A stretch of 64,000 nt of DNA. Source: Arthrobacter bambusae. Lineage in GTDB: Bacteria > Actinomycetota > Actinomycetes > Actinomycetales > Micrococcaceae. A program made the translations under genes and the position numbers. Where the stretch lies: NCBI RefSeq assembly GCF_030812595.1, contig NZ_JAUSSZ010000001.1, forward strand, positions 372,001 to 436,000, in the 5' to 3' direction. Below the pieces are notes generated by a model. It saw nothing but the letters and a program-made list of their open reading frames with translations. It was not told the DNA's origin and did no database searches. Positions 52,201-58,687 of this stretch are shown here, piece after piece; position 1 is the first letter of the stretch; every line of letters begins with the position of its first letter.

Positions 52201-52560
52201 GTGATCGATCATCGACGCCGCACCACGCGAACCCGCAGGAGCACCGTTGCCCGTGACCGGGGCCAGCGCCGCCGAGGCCACCAAAGGAGCCGGCTTCGGA
52301 GCCGGTCCGTTCCTGAAGTTCTGCGGGACCGGTTTCTTCGGCTGCGCCAGTGTGGGCGGCTTCTTCGCTTTAGCGGCAGGCTTGCCCGGGGGCGCCGTCG
52401 TCGCTTTCGATGATGCCGCGGGCGACGCTGAAGGCGAAGGGGCCGGCGAGGGGGTAGTTGCCTGTGCGGGCGCAGCCAGCCCGGTCAGAACAACAGCGGA
52501 AATTGCAAAACCTGACAAAAGAGACCGTAAAGCAGCCATGCTGCGCCCCCGAATGTTCAT
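49222..52560 (-). CDS. Secreted RHS/YD-repeat protein with short hydrophobic, cysteine-containing C-terminal tip
   Basis: A 1112-residue protein. The N-terminus has a Sec signal peptide (about residues 8-34, ending AAPAQA) and an Ala/Pro/Lys-rich linker to about 90. A long series of YD repeats (for example YTYDNRRRLWKDTVG, WGYDANGNRTSD) leads to the RHS core end RYYNPYRGRFTQVDPSGQEANRY and the DPSG motif near residue 1032, a likely self-cleavage point in RHS proteins. The last 78 residues (49225-49458) form a variable tip with six cysteines and a hydrophobic Gly-rich stretch (GVLLGLALDPLAGLNLLG). No nuclease or deaminase motif is visible. ATG 52560 is used; ATG 52539 is an alternative. The gene resembles WapA-type contact toxins of Gram-positives. 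Confidence 0.85.
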   Translation of the reverse strand: MNIRGRSMAALRSLLSGFAISAVVLTGLAAPAQATTPSPAPSPSASPAASSKATTAPPGKPAAKAKKPPTLAQPKKPVPQNFRNGPAPKPAPLVASAALAPVTGNGAPAGSRGAASMIDHQLTDLAKLSFNPTNGNAVLTGKLLHVQGALLDVNVGWRYNSLTDTRPTLNVGTQETTLMTGPGTGAYTYVADDGGWYTFTPDGAGGFITPPGIRATLTGSGSYFSLQFNDSLLTNQYQLSGNNLVLTGTNNPYGGVVFAVDYFYNANGLLDHTTDTENRTVSYAYTDPNNSSQPSTITDNSLGRSISIAYGGPGGAMSSITDATADTLTFSYNAAGKISQVEDGMANYTNLAYDSSGRIAKISYAYNTNDQGDWTPSYGTGTTTVTDPNGHQAVYTFNASNQVTSVKDANGNSLQSVFDTHDNQIKSTDALGNATTATYNGANYVTQITSPAGATGGSGASSTFTYGTNTSIRPNSSADAEQNATGYTYDTNIAFVYKTTYADGSYTLRNYQADAENTNCNAWNGQLCTYRDNNGNITSYTYSYADPVTVTRPAPLGAITNTFDNASRLLTSKDGNGQTATYIYDDNDRLHQIQYGSSCVPATCVTFSYDGAGMLDSRTDASGTTTYVHDSQNRLISKKTGGNVTTSVTYDGASNVLSFTDPTGTVNYGYDPANRLVKLAEPGGSCPATPAFPNTTGCTGFGYDTANHRTSTSYPNGVKNTTVYDNASRIKSVTATNSTGGTLATRAYTYNTITGGHDGDLRASMNDGTTTTSYTYDNRRRLWKDTVGTTTDTWGYDANGNRTSDARTGAATVYNAYNAADELCWAGSSAGACSTPPGGATTYSYDGDGNTTAAGATTQAYNVFDQFTSNVNGGTTTNFTYAGPRNDERLTSGSTSFLNGTLGITQQSSGGATTSFIRDPQGNLISMRTSAGSFYYTTDALGSVILLTDSTQAKAATYSYDSWGNATSTGAQAANNPWQYAGGYNDTATNRTKFGARYYNPYRGRFTQVDPSGQEANRYLYAGANPVNNSDPSGYFFACGTTVCPDPGSTSYCSQSVGCAEHFGTSSSGSLGGAIGCYLGAYGVLLGLALDPLAGLNLLGDAGFIAGCYTGG

Positions 52561-53052
52561 GCTCCCCAGTGAGCGTCCTTTGCGCCCCCAGTGAGCACGG
52601 GATGATCATCAGCCTTACTGTCTCCGCAAAACAAGAGCTCACTGCCGTAAATTTTCCTGGCCGCCGATACCATGAGCGGCACCCGAGCCACCATCGTTGG
52701 TGGATATGACAGGCACGGCACCAGGGGTTGATGTCCCGGGCGGGACGTGGCGTACGGCGTTTTCCCTTGTCAAAAACGCAATGCCGCGAATCGGGGCCTC
52801 ATCGCGCTACTGCCGGACCGCGGGCCACCAAGCTGGAAATCATGCATATTTGACGCATGTTTAATGACCGTGTCAAAAGCAGGCAACCTGTTGACAATTT
52901 CCGCCATCCCAGGCGCTTCCCCCGGGAATGACTGCTGCCGATGGGTCGGCAACGACTTAAAATTGCGAGGGCTCCACGGTTTGGACCCTCACACCCACTG
53001 GATACACAGTTCGGTCAATAGCACCGCGATGGTCCTGAAACAGGCCGTCGTG
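52561..53052. other. Non-coding region upstream of the RHS gene inside the transposon
   Basis: About 490 bp without a supportable gene. It contains a short hairpin CCACC-ATCGTT-GGTGG near 52690 and a moderately AT-rich part (52840-52880) with the best promoter candidate for leftward transcription. Further GGTCCTGAAACAG-type terminal repeats start at about 53030. Confidence 0.45.
52848..52876 (-). promoter_or_regulatory. Candidate sigma70-type promoter for the RHS gene
   Basis: Read leftward, TTGACA (52876-52871) is followed after 17 bp by TCAAAT (52853-52848), a perfect -35 and a 4/6 -10 match. It lies about 285 bp upstream of the RHS start, which would give a long leader. The assignment rests on consensus only. 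Confidence 0.35.
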
Positions 53053-53080
53053 GTGGTCCTAAATCAGGTTGACATACTCA
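53053..53080 (+). repeat. Outer right terminal inverted repeat of the transposon
   Basis: The segment GTGGTCCTAAATCAGG...GACATACTCA is the inverse of the left end beginning TGAGTATG at 43295 and is directly followed by GGGAG. A second related motif (GGTCCTGAAACAG) lies about 20 bp inside, mirroring the multiple repeats at the left end. Confidence 0.88.
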
Positions 53081-53085
53081 GGGAG

Positions 53086-53324
53086 TCGATGTCGGCGCCC
53101 GCGCAGAAATCTACAACTACCTTCAGGCGCTGGCGGATAAGGGACTGACCATTATTTTCACCTCGACTGAAACCGAAGAAGTCATCGGCCTGGCCGATGT
53201 GGTTTCCAGCTTTTACCGGGGCACCCTTGTGAGAACCGAACAGGCGGACCGTTTGGATGCCACCACGCTGGAACACGAACTGAGCAGCCCGCCCGCGGGT
53301 TCCGTTTCAAAGGAGACGAGATGA
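53086..53324 (+). pseudogene. Sugar ABC transporter ATPase, 3' part, separated by transposon
   Basis: Continuing in the frame broken at 43294, this DNA encodes the end of the second nucleotide-binding domain: DVGARAEIYNYLQALADKG, the switch region TIIFTSTETEEVIGLADVV and a C-terminal tail ending VSKETR. The stop at 53322-53324 overlaps the permease start (ATGA). No ribosome site or start precedes it, so it cannot make a useful product by itself. Confidence 0.92.
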
Positions 53325-54334
53325 AAACCATCCTGAACAAACCCCGAGTCGTGGGAGCAGGCCCCGTGCCGTCCGCTCCCGGTGCGGCATCATTCGCCTC
53401 GCGCCGCACGCAGGGCCTCATGATCGGGGTGGGGGTCATCGTCGTACTTCTGATTGTCGGAAGCCTTGCGGCCCCTGACTTTGTCACTGTCTCGAACTTC
53501 CTAGGTGTCATCCGGTCGGCCTCGATCACGGGAATCGTGGCCCTCGGGTTGACGTTCGTCACCATTTCGGGCAACTACTTCTCGCTCTCAGTGGCGCAGA
53601 CCGCTATTCTCACCAGTGTCGTATACGCTGCGGTGGCTTCCACTTCCGGTTTCTTTGTCGCCATTCTGGCGACAATCGCCGTCTGTCTTTTCCTTGGCCT
53701 TATTCAGGGAGCCATCATCGGCGCTGGCGGGAACCCTGTCGTCGTGACACTTGCTGCCGGAGCCACCACCCTTGGCGTGGTGCTTCTCATGACTTCCAGC
53801 AACCGCGTACGGCTGACTGCGGACCCGGGCAGCCTGGCGGTCGCCATCGGCCGCTCCGCACCCCTGGGGATTCCCAGTGCAACGTGGGCCTTCGCCATAG
53901 TGGCGGTCATCTGTTACCTCATACTCCAGCGGACATCCCTGGGCCGCCAGACCATCCTGGTCGGCGCGAACCGCAAGACGGCGAACGCCGTTGGTTTCAA
54001 CGTTCGCGGGATCATTATCTGGGCCTTCGTCATTTCCGCCTTGACGGCGGGTTGCGCTGGCGTGCTGACCGCCGCCGAATTCGGTGTGGCCGACACGGCT
54101 CAGTTTCCCGACCTTGACATCAACGCAGTCGCTGCCGTTCTGGTCGGTGGCACTGCCATCAAGGGCGGTGAGGGCTCAATTCTCCAGACCTGCATCGGAG
54201 CGCTCTTCATAGCACTTTTGAGGAACCTCCTGCAGATCCTCGGTCTGAGCACGGGGATCCAACTACTGGTTATCGGCGCGGTCGTCACCATAGCCGTCTG
54301 CACGTACGTGCTCGTGAAGGGAAAAGGAAAATGA
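53321..54334 (+). CDS. RbsC-type ABC transporter permease
   Basis: A 337-residue membrane subunit with about ten hydrophobic segments. It starts at ATG 53321 with AGGAGACG upstream, overlapping the ATPase stop. Family segments include FLGVIRSASITGIVALGLTFVTISGNYFSLS and the cytoplasmic coupling region GRQTILVGANRKTANAVGFNVR, then LDINAVAAVLVGGTAIKGGEGS. It forms a heterodimer with the following permease. With the ATPase gene broken upstream, expression would depend on transcription starting within or beyond the transposon. Confidence 0.92.
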   Translation: MKTILNKPRVVGAGPVPSAPGAASFASRRTQGLMIGVGVIVVLLIVGSLAAPDFVTVSNFLGVIRSASITGIVALGLTFVTISGNYFSLSVAQTAILTSVVYAAVASTSGFFVAILATIAVCLFLGLIQGAIIGAGGNPVVVTLAAGATTLGVVLLMTSSNRVRLTADPGSLAVAIGRSAPLGIPSATWAFAIVAVICYLILQRTSLGRQTILVGANRKTANAVGFNVRGIIIWAFVISALTAGCAGVLTAAEFGVADTAQFPDLDINAVAAVLVGGTAIKGGEGSILQTCIGALFIALLRNLLQILGLSTGIQLLVIGAVVTIAVCTYVLVKGKGK

Positions 54335-55380
54335 GCACCCTAACAAAGGGACTCCAAAGGTCCACACGCGATTGGGACCTCGTAGCAAGACTTGGGCTCT
54401 CCCTCGCCATCATCATTGGATTCGCCCTGGTCATCCCCCGGTTCCTGTCGACGAACAACGTGTTTTCGGTGCTGCAGGTGGTCGCGCCGATCGGGATTGC
54501 AGCCTTGGGCGTCGGTGTCACCATGCTTGCAGGAGAATTTGATCTTTCCATTGGCTCCATGGCGGCCGTGGGCGGCGTCGCCTCCATCCTCCTGGCTGGG
54601 AACGGCCCGGTCATCAGCATCCTTGTTCCGATGCTGATCGGCGCCCTCCTTGGTGCAGGTCAAGGAGCCCTGATAAGCAAGCTCAAAATCAGCTCCCTTG
54701 TTGTCACCATCGGGACGCTTATCCTGTTGAGGGGACTCGCATATGTCCTCTCCGGAGAGAAGTCGGTCTTCCTCACGGACTTCGGCATCGGCAAGGCCTT
54801 GGGTCAACGGATCTGGATTTTCTCCCCGCTCAGTCTGGTTTTCATTGTCCTAGCTATCGTCGTTTGGGTCGTTCTGCGCTACACCAAGTTCGGCCACGAA
54901 GTCTACGCAATGGGGGGAGGCCGCCGCGAAGCACAGGCTGCCGGGCTGTCGCCCTTCCGCCCACTGGTCACGGTGTTCGCATTCTCCGGCAGCATGGGTG
55001 CACTGGCCGGAGCCCTCGTGTCGCTGAGCATCGGAGGGGCGGCCCCGACAGGATTCAGTGAAATCCTGCTGTCGTCTGTGGCCGCGGCCGTCATTGGAGG
55101 TATCGCTTTGAGCGGCGGGAAGGGCAGCCCATGGGGCCTCGTTTTGGGCGCTGTGGCGCTGGGCGTCATTTCAAACGGCGTAAGCGTCCTCGGCGCGCCC
55201 GTTTATGTCCTGCAGTTCCTGACCGGCGGCCTGCTTCTGGCCGCGTTGGCTGCCGAGATGCTGACCTCGAGGTCGCCTCGAGTACGAAAAGTCAGAGCCG
55301 CCGCTATGTCTTCCCTAGCGACCATGAACGGTAAAAGCCGCCAGGGCCCGCCGAAACTCAATGAACGGAGCACAAAATGA
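54331..55380 (+). CDS. RbsC-type ABC transporter permease
   Basis: A 349-residue second permease, overlapping the first by 4 bp. It has the typical VTMLAGEFDLSIGSMAAVGGVAS segment, the coupling-helix region GHEVYAMGGGRREAQAAGLSPF, and SSVAAAVIGGIALSGGKGSPWG. The C-terminal 30 residues form a charged cytoplasmic tail. Together with the binding protein at 40795 and the broken ATPase, it completes an RbsABC-type importer with two different permease subunits. Confidence 0.92.
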   Translation: MSTLTKGLQRSTRDWDLVARLGLSLAIIIGFALVIPRFLSTNNVFSVLQVVAPIGIAALGVGVTMLAGEFDLSIGSMAAVGGVASILLAGNGPVISILVPMLIGALLGAGQGALISKLKISSLVVTIGTLILLRGLAYVLSGEKSVFLTDFGIGKALGQRIWIFSPLSLVFIVLAIVVWVVLRYTKFGHEVYAMGGGRREAQAAGLSPFRPLVTVFAFSGSMGALAGALVSLSIGGAAPTGFSEILLSSVAAAVIGGIALSGGKGSPWGLVLGAVALGVISNGVSVLGAPVYVLQFLTGGLLLAALAAEMLTSRSPRVRKVRAAAMSSLATMNGKSRQGPPKLNERSTK

Positions 55381-56393
55381 AGGCAGTCGTACTACCCGGG
55401 GACGAGACTGTATCAGTCCAGAGTTTCGAGGACCCGGTGCCCGGAGCCGGCGAAGTCCTCATTCGTGTGAAGGCAACGGCGGTCTGCGGCAGCGACCTTA
55501 CCGCTTTGCGGGGCGAACAAGTCGTCGGCACGAGACCCGAGCGGCTCGTCCCGGGCCACGAGGTCGCTGGCATCGTCGAGGCCGTTGGGCCCGGAGCGAC
55601 AAGCGTCGCGGTCGGCGACAGGGTCGCCGTATATCTGGCCATCGGCTGCATGAAATGCGAAAACTGTCGAGCGGGCAATCTGATGCTCTGCCCTGAAGTG
55701 AAGATCCTAGGGTTCGACGTCCAGGGCGGGGACGCTGAACTGGTGGTGGTGCCAGCGGTAAATTGCATGCGCTTGCCCGACGAAATGAGTTTCGCCGAAG
55801 GCGCTGTAGCCACGGACATGTTCGGAACACAGTACAGCGCCCAGGATCGCCTCGGCGTGTCAGGGGCGGACACGGTCGTCGTCTCCGGGCTGGGGCCCAT
55901 GGGGGCTGCCGCAGTCGCCATCGCCAAGGCTCGCGGAGCACGCGTCATCGCTATCGATCCGGTCGAGCACAGGCGGGAACTGGGGCTGCGTCTTGGCGCC
56001 GATGTCGTCTTGCCGGCGGTCAATGACGAAGTCCGGACCATTGGGATCGGCCGCGGACATGGAGGCCCGGACGTCGTCATCGAATGCTCCGGTAATGTCC
56101 GTGCTCAGGCCGCGGCACTCGAGATGGTGCGTCCGCTCGGGAGGGTCGCCTTCGTCGGCGAAAGCCGCGAACTCAAGATCAACCCGAGCGAGCATTTCCT
56201 GCGTAAGCTGACCACAGTTATCGGAGCCTGGTATTTCCCCATCTGGCAGTTCGACGAGATCACCCAGTTTCTCATCGAGCGGAAAGTGCCAGTGAATGAA
56301 ATAATCAGCCACCGTCTGACCCTGGACGATGCACCCAAAGCCTTCGAAATGCTAGCCGCTCGCAGCGCAGAGAAAATGGTGTTCGAGCTATGA
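55377..56393 (+). CDS. Zinc-dependent medium-chain alcohol/polyol dehydrogenase
   Basis: A 338-residue MDR dehydrogenase, starting at ATG 55377 within the permease stop. The catalytic zinc ligands are the Cys in AVCGSDL, the His-Glu of PGHEVAGIV and a downstream acid; the structural zinc cysteines are in GCMKCENCRAGNLMLC. The Rossmann motif is VVSGLGPMGAAAVAIAKARG. It is homologous to the truncated dehydrogenase at 8916-9860 (for example both have FGFDV/LGFDV-GGDA and VAFVGESR). It probably oxidises a hydroxyl of the imported sugar or glycoside with NAD(P). Confidence 0.92.
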   Translation: MKAVVLPGDETVSVQSFEDPVPGAGEVLIRVKATAVCGSDLTALRGEQVVGTRPERLVPGHEVAGIVEAVGPGATSVAVGDRVAVYLAIGCMKCENCRAGNLMLCPEVKILGFDVQGGDAELVVVPAVNCMRLPDEMSFAEGAVATDMFGTQYSAQDRLGVSGADTVVVSGLGPMGAAAVAIAKARGARVIAIDPVEHRRELGLRLGADVVLPAVNDEVRTIGIGRGHGGPDVVIECSGNVRAQAAALEMVRPLGRVAFVGESRELKINPSEHFLRKLTTVIGAWYFPIWQFDEITQFLIERKVPVNEIISHRLTLDDAPKAFEMLAARSAEKMVFEL

Positions 56394-57310
56394 CCACTTC
56401 CGACATTTCGCAAACCACGCTGCCGAAGCTCGCGGTCAACACCTTCGTCTGGTGTTCGCCGTTGACGCCCGAGTGGCTGGACCAGCTCGTACCCAAAATC
56501 TCAGCCTGGGGTTTCGAGGCGATCGAGTTGCCTCTGGAGTCCATTGGGGACTGGGACTCCGAGGCGACTGGGCAGCTCCTCAGGGACTATGCCCTCGAAC
56601 CGGTCATCTGTGCGGTGATGCCGCCAGGCCGAGACCTCATAGCTTGCCCAGGATCGGTGCGCGAGGAAACACAGGATTATCTGAGGTCCTGCGTTGAGGC
56701 CGCCATCACAGTCGGATCAACGCGCGTCGTCGGACCGATGTACGCCGCCGTCGGTCGCACTTGGCGGATGGAGGCTGCTGAGCGAACGGCTGCCATGGGG
56801 GAGCTCCGTGAAGCCCTCCGGCCGATTGCCGATTATGCCGGCGATCGTGGGGTCGTCTTAGGTGTTGAGCCCCTGAACCGATACGAAACCAGCGTGCTCA
56901 ACACAACTGCGCAGGCTCTGGATCTGATCGAGGGCCTCCCCGTCGAGTCCGTAGGCTTGAACCTCGACGTCTATCACATGAACATCGAAGAAAAGAGTAC
57001 ACCGGCAGCCCTAAGGGAAGCCGGTGAGCGGCTGATGCACCTCCAGGTGTGCGGCAACGACCGGGGAACGCCCGGAGAAGACCATCTGGATTGGGAGGGC
57101 ATTCGCGAGGCCCTTGCTGACATCAATTATTCAGGCGTGCTGGGTATCGAGTCCTTCACAGCTGACAACAAGACCATTGCCACGGCGGCATCAATATGGC
57201 GGCCCCTGGCACGGACCCAGGACGCAATCGCCGAAGACGGAATTGCATTCCTGCGCCCTTGGATGGCCGCTTGGCCGTCCATTGAGGTAGCAAGCGAGAC
57301 AAATCGGTAA
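56390..57310 (+). CDS. Ketose 3-epimerase-like TIM-barrel protein (D-tagatose/D-psicose 3-epimerase family)
   Basis: A 306-residue TIM-barrel protein at ATG 56390, overlapping the dehydrogenase stop by 4 bp. Four expected metal/catalytic positions of D-tagatose 3-epimerases are visible: the glutamate in VLGVEPLNRYETS, the aspartate and following residues in LNLDVYHMNIEEKS, the histidine region LMHLQVCGNDRG, and the glutamate in LGIESFT. This is the clearest enzyme assignment among the six isomerase-like proteins in the window. It presumably inverts C3 of a keto-sugar intermediate, consistent with C3 or C2 keto-sugar chemistry in the operon. Confidence 0.88.
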   Translation: MTTSDISQTTLPKLAVNTFVWCSPLTPEWLDQLVPKISAWGFEAIELPLESIGDWDSEATGQLLRDYALEPVICAVMPPGRDLIACPGSVREETQDYLRSCVEAAITVGSTRVVGPMYAAVGRTWRMEAAERTAAMGELREALRPIADYAGDRGVVLGVEPLNRYETSVLNTTAQALDLIEGLPVESVGLNLDVYHMNIEEKSTPAALREAGERLMHLQVCGNDRGTPGEDHLDWEGIREALADINYSGVLGIESFTADNKTIATAASIWRPLARTQDAIAEDGIAFLRPWMAAWPSIEVASETNR

Positions 57311-58137
57311 TGCCCAACGATTTCGCCCATGGAGCGCGCCCTTCATTGCGTCACGATCGTGACCAGATTGACGAACGCTTAAAACTTCGGGAAAACTTCA
57401 TAAGTTCGATGGGACCAATGGTCGCTATGGATGCACTTGACGGTCTCGAGGACGTGTATTTCTTCGTCAAAGACACATCGCGGCGGTTCGTTTACTACAA
57501 CCGTGCGTTCGCTGGCCTTTTGCGTCGGGTCGGAGATGAGCTTCTGGGGATGCGAGACGAAGACGTATCCCCTGAGTACCTTGTTGAAAAGTACCGAGCC
57601 GACGATGAGGCAGTCCTCCAAGGCAATGCCCGGCTTGTAAACTCTGTTGAACTTGTCAGTAACGCAGACGGTTCTTATGACTGGTTCACCACCTCCAAAG
57701 TGCCGGTGCTTGACCCTGGCGGCCACATTGTCGGCGTCGCGGGAACGACTCGAAACATCAGCCAAAGGAAAGACGAGAACCATTTTCTAGCGCTTGCGCC
57801 CGCAATTGAACGAATCATGAAGGAGTTTGACCGGGCTATATCTGTTGGAGAGCTCGCCGCTTCCGTCTCCTTGTCTTCGAGCCAGTTCACGCGCCAGTTC
57901 AAGAAGCGGGTGGGGACGACGCCGCACAGCTACATCAGACAGGTGCGGCTGAACGCTGCGTGCGACCTGTTGGCCACGACGGAGGCTTCGATCTCAGAAG
58001 TTGCCATCCGCACCGGCTACAGCGATCAGAGCCACCTAACTCACGATTTTGTCGCCCGCAAAGGGATCAGCCCAAAAAAATACCGCGAGAAATACCGGGC
58101 TCACCCCAACGGAAATGGACTGACTGTCCCGATTTAA
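57310..58137 (+). CDS. PAS-domain AraC family transcriptional regulator
   Basis: A 275-residue regulator starting at ATG 57310, sharing one base with the previous stop (TAATG). A PAS domain occupies about residues 35-155 (DVYFFVKDTSRRFVYYNRAF, GTTRNISQRK), and a typical AraC double helix-turn-helix fills the C-terminus (ISVGELAASVSLSSSQFTRQFKKRVG, SEVAIRTGYSDQSHLTHDF). It is the last gene of the operon and probably controls it. The PAS domain suggests direct sensing of a small, perhaps aromatic or redox, ligand, which would fit a glycoside aglycone. Confidence 0.9.
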   Translation: MPNDFAHGARPSLRHDRDQIDERLKLRENFISSMGPMVAMDALDGLEDVYFFVKDTSRRFVYYNRAFAGLLRRVGDELLGMRDEDVSPEYLVEKYRADDEAVLQGNARLVNSVELVSNADGSYDWFTTSKVPVLDPGGHIVGVAGTTRNISQRKDENHFLALAPAIERIMKEFDRAISVGELAASVSLSSSQFTRQFKKRVGTTPHSYIRQVRLNAACDLLATTEASISEVAIRTGYSDQSHLTHDFVARKGISPKKYREKYRAHPNGNGLTVPI

Positions 58138-58318
58138 TTCAGCCGATTGCTCGTGAAGAAGGGACAAAAGAACGAATGGACTCCGTCGTTCCCCTTCTGA
58201 AAAGAATTGCATTTTGAGTCCAAGAGATTCATGCCCTTACCGGCGTCTATTCTGAGACGCCCTCGGTAGGGTCAGGCAACCCGACTTGCGGGGTGTCCGC
58301 CGAACTTGAAGGCCTGCA

Positions 58319-58365
58319 AGCCGGAATCCCTCGTTAGTGCAATGGACTATGGAGGGATTCCGGCT
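58319..58365 (+). repeat. Perfect 14-bp inverted repeat
   Basis: Arms AGCCGGAATCCCTC (58319-58332) and its exact complement (58352-58365) enclose a 19-nt loop. There is no U tract, so it is not a simple terminator; it could be part of a structured RNA or a 3' stabiliser of the upstream operon mRNA. Confidence 0.7.
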
Positions 58366-58457
58366 CGCGTGGCCAAGCCCGTTCCCTGGAAGTCGCGGCT
58401 TCAGAATGCGTCATCAACCATCAGCCACCTTCGGTCCGCCTAACCAAAGAAAGCACG

Positions 58458-58487
58458 CGACCATCTCATATGGAGATGGTCGTTTTT
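58458..58487 (+). terminator. Rho-independent terminator of the long sugar operon
   Basis: A perfect 10-bp stem (CGACCATCTC, 58458-58467, with its complement 58473-58482), 5-nt loop and a run of five Ts. It lies 320 bp after the AraC-type regulator stop and separates that operon from the second binding-protein gene. Confidence 0.85.
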
Positions 58488-58609
58488 CACATTTTCTAGG
58501 CGGTTGCCTACAATATGTGTCCAATATTACCCCGGTAATTTAGTGACAGTTCTTCTAGGGATTCATCAAAGAACAACGTGTGTTGCGCTCAATCGACGCG
58601 ATATAAGGC

Positions 58610-58637
58610 TTGACGCTGTTTGGAATATAGCGATACC
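58610..58637 (+). promoter_or_regulatory. Candidate promoter of the second binding-protein gene
   Basis: TTGACG (58610-58615) is followed after 16 bp by GATACC (58632-58637), a good -35 with a weak -10, about 50 bp before ATG 58688. The upstream palindrome at 58526-58539 could be an operator. This is assigned by consensus only. Confidence 0.35.
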
Positions 58638-58687
58638 TCCAAGATTTCCCCTGCCGGTTCAGGCAGAATTCAAAACCAGGAGTTTCT

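Larger units (their letters stand above)
43295..53080. mobile_element. 9.8-kb IS21-family transposon carrying an RHS toxin array
   Basis: The element is bounded by related inverted ends (left TGAGTATGGCA..., right ending ...TGACATACTCA) and by a perfect 5-bp duplication GGGAG. It encodes istA and istB on the plus strand, then on the minus strand a full RHS gene plus an array of RHS 3' fragments, hydrophobic tips and tiny two-helix membrane protein genes. A further right-end-like sequence lies inside at 46452-46479, so the minimal unit 43295-46479 could move alone, but the matching outer duplication shows that the last event used the distal end. The target was the ATPase gene of the sugar operon. 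Confidence 0.88.
58138..58687. other. Structured non-coding region between regulator and second binding-protein gene
   Basis: No gene was found in these 550 bp. Three inverted repeats occur in series: 58234-58272 (outer stem CCCTTACCG/CGGTAGGG with one bulge, inner stem GGCGTCT/AGACGCC), 58319-58365 (14-bp perfect arms) and a terminator at 58458-58487. Then follow a short palindrome ATTACCCCGGTAAT (58526-58539) and a promoter-like stretch before the ribosome site AGGAG. The downstream gene is therefore an independent transcription unit. Confidence 0.6.

Noticed and set aside
49222..52560. Type VI secretion-linked RHS effector
   Set aside because: The organism type is Gram-positive, the protein has a Sec signal peptide, and no VgrG, PAAR or other secretion gene is nearby.
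43295..53080. Composite transposon flanked by two complete IS copies
   Set aside because: Only one istA/istB pair exists. The right side carries only terminal repeats, so it is a single element with extended cargo.
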